Positions 1 through 8,072 of a stretch of 37,355 nt of DNA are shown one piece after another. The stretch is taken from contig CAZGMC010000032.1 of NCBI GenBank assembly GCA_964526565.1, positions 1 to 37,355 on the forward strand, given 5' to 3'. The notes beneath the pieces are model-generated. The model saw only the letters and a list, made by a program, of their open reading frames with translations, was not told where the DNA came from and searched no databases. Within the stretch, counting starts at the first letter, position 1. Each line of letters begins with the position of its first letter. A program made the position numbers and the translations under genes. This DNA is from CAZGMC01 sp964526565. Lineage in GTDB: Bacteria; Pseudomonadota; Alphaproteobacteria; DSM-16000; Inquilinaceae.

Positions 1-434
1 GCGACCGGCGCAAGCTGCAGAAGATCGCCCGCGAGGCGCTGCGGCTGGGGCATGACGACCTGTTGACCTTCCTTTATTATCTGGTCGGCCACCTGATGGA
101 GGATCCGCACGGCGACCTGATCCGCGACATTCTCCGCGATGTGGTGCCCGAGGAGGAGGAAAGCATGCTCACCCAGACCGCGCAAAAGTGGCTGGCCGAA
201 GGGTTCAATGAGGGTCTGGCCAGGGGCCTTACTGAAGGCAAGGCTGAGGGCAAGGCTGAGGGGCACACCGAGGGCAAGGCGGACATGTTGTTGCGCCTGC
301 TCGGGCTGCGCTTTGGTCCGCTACCGCCGGAAATCGAGGCCAGGATCCGCGCCGCAGGGGAGAACCGTCTCGACGGCTGGAGCGAGCGCATACTGGATGC
401 CCGCAACCTTGCCGACATCTTCCGCGAAGTGTGA
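1..434 (+). CDS. Rpn-family recombination-promoting nuclease / putative transposase, C-terminal part
   Basis: The reading frame is already open at base 3 and ends at TGA 432-434, so the 5' part lies outside the window. The visible 143 codons are the C-terminal half typical of Rpn/PD-(D/E)XK 'putative transposase' proteins: a helical segment (LVGHLMEDP), then an EG-rich run in which a 12-base unit repeats four times at 234-281 (EGKA, EGKA, EGHT, EGKA), then the closing helix LLRLLGLRFGPLP and a tail ending ADIFREV. In this family the N-terminal nuclease domain cuts DNA and promotes RecA-independent recombination; that domain is not visible here. Whether the gene is intact upstream cannot be told. 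It sits just downstream of mtaB on the opposite strand, where related genomes often have ftsY. Confidence 0.7.
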   Translation, partial: DRRKLQKIAREALRLGHDDLLTFLYYLVGHLMEDPHGDLIRDILRDVVPEEEESMLTQTAQKWLAEGFNEGLARGLTEGKAEGKAEGHTEGKADMLLRLLGLRFGPLPPEIEARIRAAGENRLDGWSERILDARNLADIFREV

Positions 435-461
435 GCAATCGAGGCCCGTGTCTTGCAGCGC

Positions 462-498
462 GAAGTTCCGGGGACACGAAGTTCCGGGGACACAATAT
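462..498. repeat. Direct repeat of a 'gaagttccggggacac' motif
   Basis: Bases 462-477 and 478-493 are the same 16-mer, gaagttccggggacac, and the second copy runs on into aatat. The same core (ggggacacaata) recurs at 9682-9693 in the palindromic cluster after wecB. It lies 28 bases beyond the stop of the Rpn-type gene. I read it as a remnant of a dispersed intergenic repeat family; no complete element is visible here. Confidence 0.5.
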
Positions 499-573
499 GG
501 ATCTTCGTTGATCCATCGAACGGCGAGGCGCGATTGCGAGAGTTGGGCCATGCATCCCCCAAACCCCCCGGCG

Positions 574-1872
574 CTATGTCAGTTTGGCGTTTTCGGGGAA
601 CAGATGGCCGGCCAGCCCGCCCTCGTCGCAGGGCGCGAGGCGCACTCGCAACAGCGCGCCCGCCGGCGCGGCGCCGGCCGGCAGCCGGACCGGCAGATAG
701 TGTTCGCTGCGGCCGAGACCGTCGCTTTCGACCAGCACCTCGGCGACCGAGCCGGCCTGGGCGGCCTGGAACCGCGCCAGGGCCGCGTCCCCGGCGGCGC
801 GCAGGCGGCCGGCGCGGGCCTTGCGCACCGGCCTGGGTACTGCCGGCATGCGGGCGGCCGGGGTGCCGGGCCGTTCGGAATAGGGAAAGACGTGCAGGAA
901 CACCAGGCCGCAGTCCTCGACCAGGAGCAGGGTGTTGTCGAACATCGCCTCAGTCTCGGTCGGGAAGCCGGCGATCAGATCGGCGCCCAGCGCGATGCCG
1001 GGGCGCAGCGCCCGCGCCCGCGCGCCCGCCGCCACCGCGTCGGCGCGCGAATGGCGGCGCTTCATCCGCTTGAGGATCAGGTCGTCGCCGGCCTGCAGCG
1101 ACAAGTGCAGGTGCGGCATCAGCCGCGGCTCGTCGGCAACCAGCCGCCACAGGTCATCGTCGATCTCCACCGGGTCCAGCGACGACAGGCGCAGCCGCCG
1201 CAGCTCCGGCACCTGGGCCAGCAGCCGGCGCACCATCTGCCCGAGCGTCGGCCGCCCCGGCAGGTCCGGCCCGTACGAGGTGATGTCAACGCCGCTGAGG
1301 ACCACTTCGCGATAGCCGGCCGCGACCAGGGTGCGCACCTGGCGCACCACCTCGCCGATCGGCACCGAGCGCGACGGGCCGCGGCCGTACGGAATGATGC
1401 AGAAGGTGCAGCGGTGGTCGCAACCCTGCTGGACCTGAACGAAGGCCCGCGCCCGGCCCTCGAAGCCCTCGACCAGATGCCCGGCCGTCTCGGCGACCGA
1501 CTGGATGTCGTTGACGAGCACCCGCTCGCCGGCGGCGCCGGCAGGATCGGCCGCGGCGGCCCAGGTCTCGGGACGCAGCTTCTCCTCGTTGCCGACGACG
1601 CGGTCGACCTCGGGCATGGCGGCATAGCGCGCCGGGTCGATCTGGGCGGCACAGCCGGTGACGACGATGCGGGCCGCGGGCCGCTCGCGCCGCGCCTTGC
1701 GGATCGCCTGCCGCGCCTGGCGCTCGGCCTCGGCAGTCACCGCGCAGGTGTTGACGATGACCACGTCGTGCAGCCCCGCCGCCTGCGCATGCGCCCGCAC
1801 CACCTCGCTCTCATAGGCGTTGAGGCGGCAGCCGAAGGTCAAAAGGCGCGGCGGCTGTTCGATCATACCCAT
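574..1872 (-). CDS. mtaB: tRNA (N6-L-threonylcarbamoyladenosine(37)-C2)-methylthiotransferase MtaB
   Basis: A radical-SAM methylthiotransferase that converts t6A37 to ms2t6A37 in tRNAs reading ANN codons, using two [4Fe-4S] clusters. The N-terminal UPF0004 domain shows its three cluster cysteines at residues 15 (FGCRLNAYES), 43 (NTCAVT) and 74 (TGCAAQ). The radical-SAM CxxxCxxC is at 151-158 (CDHRCTFC), followed by IIPYGRG. The GCRLNAYE and GRG signatures fit MtaB better than MiaB or RimO. The 432-aa length is normal. Two starts are close together (ATG at 1872 and 1866) with no strong ribosome site to separate them. dapF lies 87 bases upstream on the same strand, so the two are probably co-transcribed. 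Confidence 0.93.
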   Translation of the reverse strand: MGMIEQPPRLLTFGCRLNAYESEVVRAHAQAAGLHDVVIVNTCAVTAEAERQARQAIRKARRERPAARIVVTGCAAQIDPARYAAMPEVDRVVGNEEKLRPETWAAAADPAGAAGERVLVNDIQSVAETAGHLVEGFEGRARAFVQVQQGCDHRCTFCIIPYGRGPSRSVPIGEVVRQVRTLVAAGYREVVLSGVDITSYGPDLPGRPTLGQMVRRLLAQVPELRRLRLSSLDPVEIDDDLWRLVADEPRLMPHLHLSLQAGDDLILKRMKRRHSRADAVAAGARARALRPGIALGADLIAGFPTETEAMFDNTLLLVEDCGLVFLHVFPYSERPGTPAARMPAVPRPVRKARAGRLRAAGDAALARFQAAQAGSVAEVLVESDGLGRSEHYLPVRLPAGAAPAGALLRVRLAPCDEGGLAGHLFPENAKLT

Positions 1873-1959
1873 GGCATTCGTTGCGGTCGATCCGGGATTC
1901 GATGGCGGGCAGGCGAGAGCGCCGTCTCCGGTTTTCCAGTCGTCCCACTCCGGCCCCTG

Positions 1960-2802
1960 TCAGCCGGCAGCGTTCATCAGCATCGCTTCGTCGAGCACAC
2001 CGCGAAAACTCGTGCTCGCCCCGCCGGTCATCAGCACATGCCCGTCCTCGCGCCACACGATGTCCAGCGGGCCGCCGTCCAGCAGGACACGGACCTCGCG
2101 GCCGGCCAGGCCGCGGCGGTGGGCAGCGACGGCGGCGGCGCAGGCGCCGGTGCCGCAGGCCTGCGTGATGCCGGCACCGCGCTCCCACACCCGCAGGCGC
2201 AGCAGGTCCGGGCCGCGGGGCTCCACCACCTCGACATTGGTGCGCTCCGGGAACAGCGGGTGGCGCTCCAGGATCGGGCCGAACTCGGCCAGCGGCACGG
2301 CCTCGACATCCTCCACGAAGAACATCAGGTGCGGGTTGCCCATGTTGACCGCCACCGGATCCGCCAGGTGGCCCAGCGCCACCGGCAGGTGCAGCGTGTC
2401 GTGCGCCGCGGCCAGCGGGATCTCGGCCCAGGCGAGCCGCGCCGGCCCCATGTCGACGCTGACCGCCCCGTCCCCGGCGGCCGTGGCCTCCAGCAGCCCC
2501 GCCGCCGTCTCCAGACGTACCTGACCGGTGCCGGACTCGGCCATCAGATGGCCGGCAACCCAGCGCGAGGCATTGCCGCAGGCCGCCACCTCGCCGCCGT
2601 CGGCGTTGAGGATGCGCATGAAGGCGGCGCCACCGGCGCTGCGCGGCGGCTCGATGACCACGACCTGGTCGCAGCCGACGCCGCGGCGGCGGTCGGCGAT
2701 GCGCCGCACCGCCGCCGGCGACAGCGCCACCGGCTGCCGCCGGGCATCGAACACGACGAAGTCGTTGCCCAGGCCGTGCGCCTTGATGAAGGGGACGGGC
2801 AT
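1960..2802 (-). CDS. dapF: Diaminopimelate epimerase
   Basis: Converts LL- to meso-diaminopimelate, the penultimate step of lysine synthesis and a source of the peptidoglycan cross-linking residue; cytoplasmic and cofactor-free. Both catalytic cysteines are present in their family contexts: Cys75 in AACGNASR and Cys216 in QACGTGA. The N-terminus KAHGLGNDFVVFD and the NMGNPHLMFFV segment are also diagnostic. I start at the ATG at 2802 (MPVPFIKAHG), giving 280 aa, rather than the in-frame ATG seven codons earlier at 2823, because the conserved domain begins two or three residues after it. mtaB follows on the same strand, a common alphaproteobacterial pairing. Confidence 0.95.
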   Translation of the reverse strand: MPVPFIKAHGLGNDFVVFDARRQPVALSPAAVRRIADRRRGVGCDQVVVIEPPRSAGGAAFMRILNADGGEVAACGNASRWVAGHLMAESGTGQVRLETAAGLLEATAAGDGAVSVDMGPARLAWAEIPLAAAHDTLHLPVALGHLADPVAVNMGNPHLMFFVEDVEAVPLAEFGPILERHPLFPERTNVEVVEPRGPDLLRLRVWERGAGITQACGTGACAAAVAAHRRGLAGREVRVLLDGGPLDIVWREDGHVLMTGGASTSFRGVLDEAMLMNAAG

Positions 2803-2835
2803 GTTCGTCTTATACGGCGACAACGGCGTCTGGCG

Positions 2836-4203
2836 CTACGATGTCCGATCGGCCCCGGCCGTGGCCAGGCCCTTGGCGCCGCCGGTGTCCGCCTCGGCCA
2901 GGTCGCATCCCTCCAGCACGGCATCGGTCAGGTCCGCGCCACGGAGGTTGGCGCCGCGCAGGTTGGCGCCGCGCAGGTTGGCGCCGCGCAGGTTGGCGCC
3001 GGGCAGTTGCGCCCCGTGCAGGTCGGCACCGGACAGGTCGGCCTCATAGAGTCGTGCACGGGTCAGGTTGGCCTGCCAGATGAACGAACTGCTGCCGTTG
3101 ATCTGCAGCGGTGCCAGCCGCGCCCCGTGCAGCCGCGCCCGCGTCAGCGTGGCGCGCTGCAGGTTGGCGCCGCGCAGGTCGGCGCCCTGCAGGTTGGCCT
3201 CGCGCAGGTCGGCCAGGCTGAGATCCACCATGGCCAGCTTGGCCTTGATCAGGTGCGCCCTCTGCAACGAGGCGCAGCGCAGGATCGAAGCCGAAAGATT
3301 GCGCCCCGACAGGTCGTAGTGCGACAGGTCGATCTCTGACAGGTCGGCGCGCTCGCCGGCCTTGCCGTTGCTGTCGACCCACTGGGCATGATCATTGAGG
3401 ATGGTCTTCAGCGGCCGGCGCAGCGTCTCCTCTGACTTGGCGACGCGGGCGTTGCTCAGGTCCGCCGTGGCCAGCGCGTTCTGCTCGTAGATGGCACCGT
3501 TCAGGTCGGCGCTGCTCAGGTTGGTGCGGTACAGGGTCGCCCCGGTCAGGTCGGCGCCCTGCAGCACGGCACCAGTCAGGTTGGCCTCGGTCAGGTCGGC
3601 GCCCTCCAGGACGCAGCTGGTCAGGTCCGAATTGGACAGGTTGGTGCGCATCAGCTTGGCGCCGCGCAGCACGGAATCCGTCATGTCCGTCTGCATGACG
3701 AAGGCGTTGGCCAGCTTGGCCCGCGTCATATTGACGCCGTTGGCCTTGGCGCAGGTCAACTCGGTGATGCTGACGTCGAAGCTGAGCGGGCGCAGCTCGC
3801 CGTCGTCGCCGGGCGTCACGATCACGCCGTCGCGCAGGTCGGTCTCGACCATGGTGGCGCCGGTCAGCACCGCACCGCGCAGGCAGGCGCCGCGCATGTC
3901 CGCCTGCGACAGGTCGGTGTTCATCAGGTTGGCCAACCGGAAATCGACGCTGTACAGGTTGGCCCGCACCAGCCGCGCCCCGATCAGCCGGGCGCCGTAC
4001 AGCCGGGCGCCGGTCAGGTCCGAATCGGACAGATCCTCGTTGGACAGATCCAGGTAGGACAGGTCGCAGAAGCGCAGGATGGCGCGCTGTCCGTCCTTGC
4101 GCTTGGCCACGAACAGCCGATGCGCACGCATGATCGTGCCCAGCTGCTGCTGGCTGAGCTTGCGGCGGTACGGGTCGTCGCCCCTGTCGCTCGTTTTCGA
4201 CAT
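2836..4203 (-). CDS. Pentapeptide-repeat protein with two helical H-x2-[FW] modules
   Basis: A 455-aa protein made mostly of A(D/N)LxG-type pentapeptide repeats, which fold as a right-handed quadrilateral beta-helix. Two helical segments interrupt it. One is near residues 24-48 (MRAHRLFVAKRKDGQRAIL then DLSYLDL), the other at 265-290 (LKTILNDHAQWVDSNGKAGE then RADLS). A non-repeat loop sits at about 125-150 (DGVIVTPGDDGE). Near the C-terminus, bases 2943-3002 hold four perfect 15-base copies coding ANLRG, suggesting recent expansion. It has no signal peptide or membrane helix. Function is unknown; some family members bind DNA gyrase or act as scaffolds, but nothing here points to that. A paralogue with the same layout lies at 29656-30852. 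It follows the ffh promoter region divergently and precedes dapF by 33 bases. Confidence 0.85.
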   Translation of the reverse strand: MSKTSDRGDDPYRRKLSQQQLGTIMRAHRLFVAKRKDGQRAILRFCDLSYLDLSNEDLSDSDLTGARLYGARLIGARLVRANLYSVDFRLANLMNTDLSQADMRGACLRGAVLTGATMVETDLRDGVIVTPGDDGELRPLSFDVSITELTCAKANGVNMTRAKLANAFVMQTDMTDSVLRGAKLMRTNLSNSDLTSCVLEGADLTEANLTGAVLQGADLTGATLYRTNLSSADLNGAIYEQNALATADLSNARVAKSEETLRRPLKTILNDHAQWVDSNGKAGERADLSEIDLSHYDLSGRNLSASILRCASLQRAHLIKAKLAMVDLSLADLREANLQGADLRGANLQRATLTRARLHGARLAPLQINGSSSFIWQANLTRARLYEADLSGADLHGAQLPGANLRGANLRGANLRGANLRGADLTDAVLEGCDLAEADTGGAKGLATAGADRTS

Positions 4204-4361
4204 CAGCCTGCTCTTCTACCAACGGTCTCCAAAGAATGTCGCGGTGCCGACGAACAAATGGTTAAACCAGTCAGCGAAAGCCAGCACCCGCAACCTGTCT
4301 TGGCCATGATTGTACGGCCATCGGCAGCGCGCTGCCTTGATACATGGCACCGTGATCACAT

Positions 4362-4390
4362 TTGACACAGGCAGGGCAGGACGATAGCGT
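4362..4390 (+). promoter_or_regulatory. Possible sigma70-type promoter for the ffh operon
   Basis: A perfect -35 hexamer TTGACA (4362-4367) is followed after 17 bases by TAGCGT, or after 15 by GATAGC. The -10 is poor, so this rests mainly on the -35 and its position about 220 bases before ffh. Confidence 0.3.
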
Positions 4391-4525
4391 GCCGACCTTC
4401 GCCCGCCATGGACGGTAGCGCGCCGCCCCTTCGGCCGCCCCCTTTGGCGGCCATGAACGATTGCGTTCCGGTCCCTGCGGGGGTCAGCCAGTCCGCGAGT
4501 TTCGCGCACTGGCCTGTTTGCATTT

Positions 4526-4571
4526 GCCCGCCCCGCAGCACGGCGGCTGCCCGCCCCGCAGCACGGTGGCC
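4526..4571. repeat. Tandem repeat, 23 bases x 2
   Basis: Two adjacent copies (4526-4548 and 4549-4571) beginning gcccgccccgcagcacgg differ at two positions near the end. The array ends 40 bases before the ffh start. Confidence 0.7.
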
Positions 4572-4610
4572 CGAACGGCCTGGCATGCTGGCACGAATGA
4601 GGACGTGTTG

Positions 4611-6014
4611 ATGTTCGATGGGCTCAGCGGACGTCTGAACGAGATCTTCGAACGGCTGCGCCGCCGCGGCGCCCTCGGCGAAGCGGAGGTGAATGCCGCC
4701 CTGCGCGAGATCCGCGTGGCGCTGCTGGAAGCCGACGTGGCGCTGCCGGTGGTCAAGGAGTTCGTGGCCCGGGTGCGCGAGCGCGCCGTGGGCCAGGAGG
4801 TGCTGCGCTCTGTCACGCCCGGCCAGCAGGTCGTCAAGATCGTCCACGACAACCTGGTGGAGATGCTGGGCGGCGGGCCCGAGCACCAGGCCGAGATTTC
4901 GCTGAACCTGAATGCCCGGCCGCCGGTGCCGATCCTGATGGTCGGCCTGCAGGGCTCGGGCAAGACCACGACCACGGCCAAGATCGCCCGGCACCTGAAC
5001 AGGCGCGAGCGCAAGAAGGTGCTGATGGCCTCGCTGGACGTGCGCCGCCCCGCCGCCCAGGAGCAGTTGCGCGCGCTGGGCGAGCAGATCGGCGTGCCGA
5101 CCCTGCCCATCGTCAAGGGCCAGGACCCCGTCGCCATCACCCGCCGCGCCCTGGAGACGGGACGGCTGGAAGGCTTCGACGTGGTGCTGCTGGACACCGC
5201 GGGGCGGCTGGCCATCAACGAGGAGCTGATGGCCGAGGTCGCCGCCGTGCGCGACGTCGCCCACCCGCCTGAGACGCTGCTGGTCGCCGACGCCATGACC
5301 GGCCAGGATGCCGTCGGTGTGGCCGACGCCTTCCATCAGAAGATCGGCATCACCGGCATCGTCCTGACCCGCGTCGACGGCGATGCCCGCGGCGGTGCCG
5401 CCCTGTCGATGCGCGCGGTGACCGGCCAGCCGATCAAGCTGATCGGCGTCGGCGAGAAACCCGACGCGCTGGAGCCGTTCCAGCCCGAGCGCATTGCCGG
5501 GCGCATCCTGGGCATGGGCGACGTGGTCGCCCTGGTCGAGCGCGCCCGCGACACGATCGAGCAGGAGGACGCCGAGAAGCTGGCCGAGAAGATCCAGAAG
5601 GGCACCTTCGACCTGGAGGACATGGCCAAGCAGCTCCGCCAGATGCGCAAGATGGGCGGCGTCTCCGGCCTGCTCGGCCTGCTGCCCGGCGTCGGCAAGC
5701 TGAAGGAGCAGATGAAGGGCGCCAATGTCGACGACGGCATGCTCAAGCGCCAGGAGGCGATCATCCTGTCGATGACCCGGCAGGAGCGGCGCAACCCCAA
5801 GATCATCATGGCCTCGCGCAAGCGCCGCATCGCCGCCGGCTCGGGCACCTCGGTCCAGGAGGTCAACCGCGTCCTCAAGCAGCATCAGGCCATGGCCGAC
5901 ATGATGAAAAAGATGAAGAAAATGGGCAAGAAGGGCCTGATGCGCCAGGGCCTGGCCGGACTGATGCCGCCCGGCATGCCGCCCGGAGGCCTGCCGCCTG
6001 GCGGCTTCAAGTGA
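4611..6014 (+). CDS. ffh: Signal recognition particle GTPase Ffh (SRP54)
   Basis: The protein subunit of the signal recognition particle. With 4.5S RNA it binds signal peptides emerging from ribosomes and docks with FtsY for co-translational membrane targeting. Visible parts are: the N domain (residues 1-85, FDGLSGRLNEIF); the G domain with P-loop GLQGSGKT at 112-119, DVRRPAAQEQL, DTAGR and the TRVDGDARGGAAL segment; and a methionine-rich M domain, with a run of K/M helices (MMKKMKKMGKKG) and a P/G/M-rich tail. I start at the ATG at 4611 (467 aa), which has a gagga site seven bases upstream; longer in-frame extension lacks homology. It heads the rpsP-rimM-trmD-rplS operon, the normal arrangement in this group. 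Confidence 0.96.
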   Translation: MFDGLSGRLNEIFERLRRRGALGEAEVNAALREIRVALLEADVALPVVKEFVARVRERAVGQEVLRSVTPGQQVVKIVHDNLVEMLGGGPEHQAEISLNLNARPPVPILMVGLQGSGKTTTTAKIARHLNRRERKKVLMASLDVRRPAAQEQLRALGEQIGVPTLPIVKGQDPVAITRRALETGRLEGFDVVLLDTAGRLAINEELMAEVAAVRDVAHPPETLLVADAMTGQDAVGVADAFHQKIGITGIVLTRVDGDARGGAALSMRAVTGQPIKLIGVGEKPDALEPFQPERIAGRILGMGDVVALVERARDTIEQEDAEKLAEKIQKGTFDLEDMAKQLRQMRKMGGVSGLLGLLPGVGKLKEQMKGANVDDGMLKRQEAIILSMTRQERRNPKIIMASRKRRIAAGSGTSVQEVNRVLKQHQAMADMMKKMKKMGKKGLMRQGLAGLMPPGMPPGGLPPGGFK

Positions 6015-6090
6015 TCGACCACCCGTCGCTGCCGGCCCGCGTGACCGCCACCGAACCACACTGAACTGCAGTGCACACCAAGGAGTCGCA

Positions 6091-6456
6091 ATGTCCGTCA
6101 AGATCCGCCTCGCCCGCGGCGGCGCCAAGAAGCGCCCGTTCTACAGCATCGTCATTGCCGACTCGCGCAGCCCGCGCGACGGCCGCTTCATCGAGAAGGT
6201 CGGGTTCTACAACCCGATGGTGCCGAAGGACCATCCGGACCGCGTGCGCCTGAAGGAGGAGCGCGTGACCCACTGGCTGAGCGTCGGCGCCCAGCCGACC
6301 GACCGCGTCGCGAAATTCCTGGGCCAGGCGGGTCTGGCGCCGATGCCGCCGATCAGGAACAACCCGAAGAAGGCGACTCCCAAGGCCAAGGCGCAGGAGC
6401 GCATGCGCGAACGCCAGGAGGCCGAGGCCGCCGCCGCGGCCACGGAATCGTCCTGA
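6091..6456 (+). CDS. rpsP: 30S ribosomal protein S16
   Basis: A small-subunit protein that binds 16S rRNA early in 30S assembly. The start SVKIRLARGGAKKRPFYSIV and the segment GRFIEKVGFYNPM are family signatures. At 121 aa it is longer than E. coli S16 because of a charged K/A/E-rich C-terminal tail, as is usual in alphaproteobacteria. An aaggag site sits seven bases before the ATG. It lies 76 bases after ffh and is followed by a 70-base tandem repeat that separates it from rimM. Confidence 0.97.
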   Translation: MSVKIRLARGGAKKRPFYSIVIADSRSPRDGRFIEKVGFYNPMVPKDHPDRVRLKEERVTHWLSVGAQPTDRVAKFLGQAGLAPMPPIRNNPKKATPKAKAQERMRERQEAEAAAAATESS

Positions 6457-6471
6457 CGTTCGGTCGCACCG

Positions 6472-6541
6472 CCCTGCCGGAGCCCCCCTGTCGGAGCCCC
6501 CCTGTCGGAGCCCCCCTGCCGGAGCCGCCCTGCCGGAGCTC
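6472..6541. repeat. Tandem repeat, 14 bases x 5, between rpsP and rimM
   Basis: Five contiguous units of the form ccctg(c/t)cggagccc fill almost the whole rpsP-rimM spacer, the last ending five bases before the rimM ATG. Any ribosome site for rimM must lie in or be formed by the repeat (ggagct at its end). The unit is not a multiple of three and is not translated in the operon direction. Confidence 0.9.
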
Positions 6542-6546
6542 GTGTC

Positions 6547-7188
6547 ATGCCGCACCGCCCGCCCTCCCGCGTCTGCGTCGGCCGCATTGCCGGCGCCCAC
6601 GGCGTGCGCGGCCTCGTCCGGGTGAAGAGCTTCACCGAGGACCCGGCGGCGGTGACGGCCTATGGGGCACCGACGGATGACGATGGCCGTCCGGTGCGCC
6701 TGACCCTGCTGTCGCGCCAGAAGGACCACTGGCTGGCGCGCATCGAGGGACTCGGCGACCGCACCGCCGCCGAGGCGCTGCGCGGCACCCGGCTTTATGT
6801 CGAGCGCGCCGCCCTGCCGCCGCCGGCCGAGGACGAGTTCTACCATGCCGACCTGATCGGCCTGCCGGCGGAGGATCCGGACGGGTCCCCCCTCGGCACC
6901 GTGCGCGCCGTCCACGATTTCGGTGCCGGCGACGTGATCGAGCTGACCGGACCCGACGGCCGCGGCCTGACCGTGCCGTTCACCCGCGCTGTGGTGCCGG
7001 TGGTCGACCTGGAGGCCGGCCGGCTGGTCGTCGCGCCGCCGCCCGAATTGATGCAGCCGGCCGGCGACGGGCGCGCGGCCGATGCTGGCGAGCCCAGAAC
7101 GGACGAGGCCAGCGCGGACGAGCCCAATGCGGACGGGCTGAGTGCGGACGGGGAGGCGCCGCCGCCGCGGCGAGCACAGGCCGGATGA
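6547..7188 (+). CDS. rimM: 16S rRNA processing / 30S maturation factor RimM
   Basis: Binds S19 and the 30S head during late small-subunit maturation. The N-terminal RimM barrel starts VCVGRIAGAHGVRGLVRVKSF, and the PRC-barrel domain follows (EDEFYHADLIGLPA... GAGDVIEL... VPFTRAVVPVVD). The core ends near residue 170. The remaining tail of about 40 residues is an acidic, low-complexity extension made by a degenerate 15-base repeat (7096-7155). The stop overlaps the trmD start by four bases (ATGA), implying translational coupling. Confidence 0.95.
   Translation: MPHRPPSRVCVGRIAGAHGVRGLVRVKSFTEDPAAVTAYGAPTDDDGRPVRLTLLSRQKDHWLARIEGLGDRTAAEALRGTRLYVERAALPPPAEDEFYHADLIGLPAEDPDGSPLGTVRAVHDFGAGDVIELTGPDGRGLTVPFTRAVVPVVDLEAGRLVVAPPPELMQPAGDGRAADAGEPRTDEASADEPNADGLSADGEAPPPRRAQAG
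7096..7155. repeat. Degenerate 15-base tandem repeat coding the RimM tail
   Basis: Four imperfect 15-base units (7096, 7111, 7126, 7141) share the core cggacg. In frame they give the pentads TDEAS, ADEPN, ADGLS and ADGEA. The array is about 30 bases from the end of rimM. Confidence 0.65.
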
Positions 7189-8072
7189 GCGCCACCATGA
7201 ACCCGCCCGTATGGACCGCGCGGGTGGTCACGATCTTCCCCGAGATGTTCCCCGGCCCGCTCGGCTGCAGCCTGGCGGGCAAGGCGCTGGCCCGCGGCGA
7301 CTGGGCGCTGGAGACGGTGGACATCCGCAATCATGCGGGCGATAAGCACCGCACCGTCGACGATGCGCCGCTCGGCGGCGGCGCCGGCATGGTCATGCGG
7401 CCCGACGTGGTCGATGCCGCTCTGCGCGCCGCCAGGCCGGGCGCCGACCGGGTCATCCACCTGTCGCCGCGCGGCCGCCCGTTCGACCAGGAGGCGGCGC
7501 GCGAGCTGAGCCGGGAGCGGGTCGTCGTCCTGCTGTGCGGCCGCTACGAGGGCATCGACCAGCGCGTCCTCGACGCGCACCGCGTGGAGGAGCTGAGCGT
7601 CGGCGACTACGTGCTGTCGGGCGGCGAGCCCGCCGCCATCTGCGTCATCGACGCGGTCGTGCGGCTGCTGCCGGGCATCATGGGCAACGTCGCCAGCGCC
7701 GGCGAGGAGAGCTTCGGCGCCGGCGACACCGCCGGCCTGCTGGAGTATCCGCAGTACACGCGGCCGGCGGTGTGGCGCGATCCGGACGGGCACGACTGGC
7801 CGGCGCCGGAGGTGCTGATCTCCGGCCACCACGCCCGCGTGCGGGACTGGCGCCGGGCGGCGGCCGAGCGGATCACGCGCCAGCGCCGGCCCGACCTGTG
7901 GCGCCGCTGTCTGGCCGCACGCGCCGCGGCAGACCAGGGATCGGCGACCGGGCACAACGGAATCGGCGGGGCGGCGTCCGCGCCGCCTGCCGCGGCGGGC
8001 CGCGGTCCGGGGATCGGTCCGGGGATCGGTCCGGAGATCGAACGCAACGAAGACAAGGAAAGATGCGAGTGA
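7185..8072 (+). CDS. trmD: tRNA (guanine(37)-N1)-methyltransferase
   Basis: Uses S-adenosylmethionine to make m1G37 in tRNAs reading CUN, CCN and CGG, preventing +1 frameshifting. Family motifs are VVTIFPEMFPGPL at the N-terminus, APLGGGAGMVMRPD, CGRYEGIDQRV and the trefoil-knot segment ELSVGDYVLSGGE. At 295 aa it exceeds the usual 230-250. The excess is a C-terminal tail rich in G, A and P containing a threefold 12-base repeat (8004-8039) read as GPGI. Two in-frame ATGs start close together (7185 and 7197); the first overlaps rimM by four bases. The stop overlaps the rplS start by one base. Confidence 0.95.
   Translation: MSATMNPPVWTARVVTIFPEMFPGPLGCSLAGKALARGDWALETVDIRNHAGDKHRTVDDAPLGGGAGMVMRPDVVDAALRAARPGADRVIHLSPRGRPFDQEAARELSRERVVVLLCGRYEGIDQRVLDAHRVEELSVGDYVLSGGEPAAICVIDAVVRLLPGIMGNVASAGEESFGAGDTAGLLEYPQYTRPAVWRDPDGHDWPAPEVLISGHHARVRDWRRAAAERITRQRRPDLWRRCLAARAAADQGSATGHNGIGGAASAPPAAAGRGPGIGPGIGPEIERNEDKERCE
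8004..8039. repeat. Tandem repeat, 12 bases x 3, in the trmD tail
   Basis: Units ggtccggggatc (twice) and ggtccggagatc follow one another, 33 bases before the trmD stop. In frame they add the sequence GPGIGPGIGPEI to TrmD. Confidence 0.9.

Larger units (their letters stand above)
4204..4610. other. Divergent intergenic region between the pentapeptide gene and ffh
   Basis: These 407 bases hold no convincing gene. I see a weak sigma70-like promoter pointing to ffh (4362-4390), a perfect 7-bp inverted repeat with a 6-base loop (ggccgcc at 4433-4439 with ggcggcc at 4446-4452), and a 23-base direct repeat (4526-4571). The ribosome site of ffh (gagga at 4598-4602) closes the region. Confidence 0.5.

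Noticed and set aside
2943..3002. Perfect 15-base direct repeats considered as a CRISPR-like array
   Set aside because: Units are contiguous without spacers and in frame code ANLRG pentapeptides.
139..3339. Very long plus-strand open frame (1066 codons)
   Set aside because: It runs antisense through mtaB, dapF and the pentapeptide gene; its composition (R, A, Q, G, H) is the reverse-strand shadow of GC-rich coding DNA.
4433..4452. 7-bp inverted repeat as a terminator before ffh
   Set aside because: No T-run on either strand and it lies upstream of ffh, far from the end of any gene reading toward it.
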